Shown piece by piece: positions 62,753-64,000 of a DNA stretch of 64,000 bases. The stretch's first letter is position 1; each line of letters opens with the position of its first letter. This stretch comes from Gracilaria gracilis. Lineage: Eukaryota; Rhodophyta; Florideophyceae; Gracilariales; Gracilariaceae. The position numbers and the translations under genes are program-made. The stretch is from assembly GCA_030374805.1 (NCBI GenBank), contig JARGSG010000189.1, forward strand, positions 496,001 through 560,000. Reading direction: 5' to 3'. The notes under the pieces are model-generated. The model was not told the DNA's origin, ran no database searches, and saw only the letters and a program-made list of their open reading frames with translations.

Positions 62753-63045
62753 CACTGCCACAATTCATGACAGCTTACAACTAACAAGGCACAACAGTGC
62801 ACAACAGTGTACAACAAGTTACGTGCCTACTCAACAAGTTACGTGCCTACACATAACGATGACCATGGACAAATTCACATCGTGCCAATACACTGTAATC
62901 CGTACAGCACACCAATATGTGTATGCTCCAGCTCACCAAGTACCACGTAACCACAAATTCACTCAATGCCATAAGTTCCCACAACATGTTACCACAGTGT
63001 TCGTGTAATCCTCATGACTGCACCTGACTCATCATCATAGCGCAT
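62594..63045 (-). repeat. Right 452-bp inverted repeat
   Basis: Near-perfect reverse complement of 59949-60400, ending TGACTCATCATCATAGCGCA. It carries the TATA-like sequence in the opposite orientation, so transcription could start from both ends toward the middle. Confidence 0.85.
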
Positions 63046-64000
63046 CATAACTTTTTTCTTCTGGGAGTTCGTGAGTGCAAGCGGGTCCAGGGACGCAGTC
63101 GTACGAGACTAGTATCCTGCCGCGCCCTCCTGCTAAGGACGGTGGACTGAGGCCCTGTTCAATCAGGAATCTCCAGGTTATTGCAACCGGAGAGCCGAAG
63201 GAGTACTCGGGGAAACTTGGCGAACGCCAGCACCCATTGGGGGAAGCCAGAGCGGTACAAGTCGAAGCGGAGCTTCGGGGCGGAAACCTGTGTGTCCACA
63301 GAGGCACTCAAGACTGCACCGGAGTGGCCGCGTTCGCTACGCAGTGACGGCCAAGTGGGAGCACTTGTGTCGGAGCGTCCAAAGCCCTGTGTTACGACTT
63401 TCACAGGCGGCCCGGCTGCCACCGCCCAGCCTCAGGTTTGTGAAACCCTCTGGGTGTAGTACCCGCTCCATTGACACGAAGGCAGTGGTCCAGAGTTGAC
63501 TGCTGTGGGGTTACCCCCCAGAAAACCTCATTTCAGGCATCTGAAAAATTTCAACGCCGATCCGGGTGGACGCTGTCAAATTTTCGTCGGAGGCGCCCCG
63601 AATCTGTAGACAAGCGTTTATCTTTCAAACGAGCTACAGATCGCTTCCGGCAAGTAACTGGATCAGAAGTTACAAGCCTCGGAGCTCATCGGCAAATCGC
63701 CGTTTTTGACCCTTCTGGGGCACCCCCCTCAAACGACCCCAAAAACGACGATTTCGCAAAACGTCCAAAAGTTACAAGTATCTTGCAACGTGTCAAAGCC
63801 GCCGGCGGTGGGCACATAAATCCAATCATTTGAGACCAAATTGGATCAAAGTTGGAAAGTAACTATATCGACGCTGAGCTATCCGGAGTACCTTGGATTG
63901 CACCTGGACAAGTGCAAAACGAGTAAAAAGTAGTTTAAATAGAGTTTAGCAGGTTTCGTGAGAGAAAGTCCAAAAAAAGCGCAAAAAAAAATGAAAAAAT
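63046..64000. other. Unassigned GC-richer terminal segment
   Basis: Open frames occur on both strands (for example 63471-63833) but none has a recognisable domain. The composition changes sharply at 63046, and the last 60 bases become A-rich. It could be untranslated or LTR sequence of another element cut by the window edge. No rRNA or tRNA signature was seen. Confidence 0.3.

Larger units (their letters stand above)
59949..63045 (+). mobile_element. LINE-like endonuclease/RT element bracketed by 452-bp inverted repeats
   Basis: Arms 59949-60400 and 62594-63045 are inverted copies of equal length that begin TGCGCTATGATGATGAGTCA and contain only scattered differences. Between them one decayed frame encodes an apurinic-type endonuclease and a non-LTR reverse transcriptase. 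Flanks (CTTGG, TCATA) show no target duplication. Inverted ends are not expected for a LINE, so this is either a rearranged pair of copies or an unusual retroelement. Confidence 0.7.

Noticed and set aside
63046..64000. rRNA or structured RNA gene suggested by the shift to GC-rich sequence
   Set aside because: No conserved rRNA segment, tRNA-like arm or terminator was recognised.

Overview
This is a eukaryotic nuclear window that is almost entirely transposable elements and their debris. I found no rRNA, tRNA or CRISPR. The mix (chromodomain Ty3/gypsy elements, Copia, a LINE-like element, TNP2/Plavaka-type DNA transposases, NFX1-type helicase fragments, very few introns) fits a TE-rich algal genome. 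A florideophyte red alga is my best guess, from family content rather than any diagnostic gene.

Layout. 115-5449: a young minus-strand gypsy element (gypsy-1), two near-identical 244-bp LTRs and a CATCT target duplication, sitting 70 bp upstream of an apparent ionotropic-glutamate-receptor-like membrane gene (5520-7335). 7902-21170: three copies of a 769-bp TG...CA repeat, read as LTRs of another gypsy family. Copy A is a solo LTR (duplication GGTAT) split by a second young minus-strand gypsy (gypsy-2, 9181-18970, duplication GTTTC). Copy B is followed by a primer binding site and the first codons of a gag, cut off by a third, plus-strand element (21171-24514) that keeps LTR, gag and protease only. 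Gypsy-2 and the third element have homologous gags, yet each is studded with its own interrupted palindrome (ACC-N5-GGT and CCG-NN-CGG).

24908-56291: a 31-kb block bracketed by inverted CGGAATGCTAGTTT termini with GCTAGTT subterminal repeats. It may be one giant, nested DNA transposon. Reading inward it holds: a broken coiled-coil gene, a ketopantoate-reductase-like ORF, a ParB-like/2OG-Fe(II) dioxygenase fusion (two in-frame stops), a decayed NFX1-type helicase, an intact TNP2-type transposase with a divergent accessory gene, a foldback element built of 74-bp hairpins, a DPPY DNA methyltransferase/SET fusion, a basic plus coiled-coil gene pair, and a decayed Plavaka-type transposase just inside the right end. 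A writer (methyltransferase/SET) and a candidate eraser (dioxygenase) within one set of termini is the most interesting feature.

57073-64000: a Copia element with gag, protease and integrase but no visible reverse transcriptase, then a LINE-like endonuclease/RT ORF bracketed by two 452-bp inverted repeats, then unexplained GC-richer sequence.

Most element genes carry in-frame stops (TAG, TGA and TAA) or single-base frameshifts, so most are probably dead. The TNP2 transposase and the ketopantoate-reductase-like ORF are the clearest uninterrupted genes. All family assignments come from motif reading; no database search was run.
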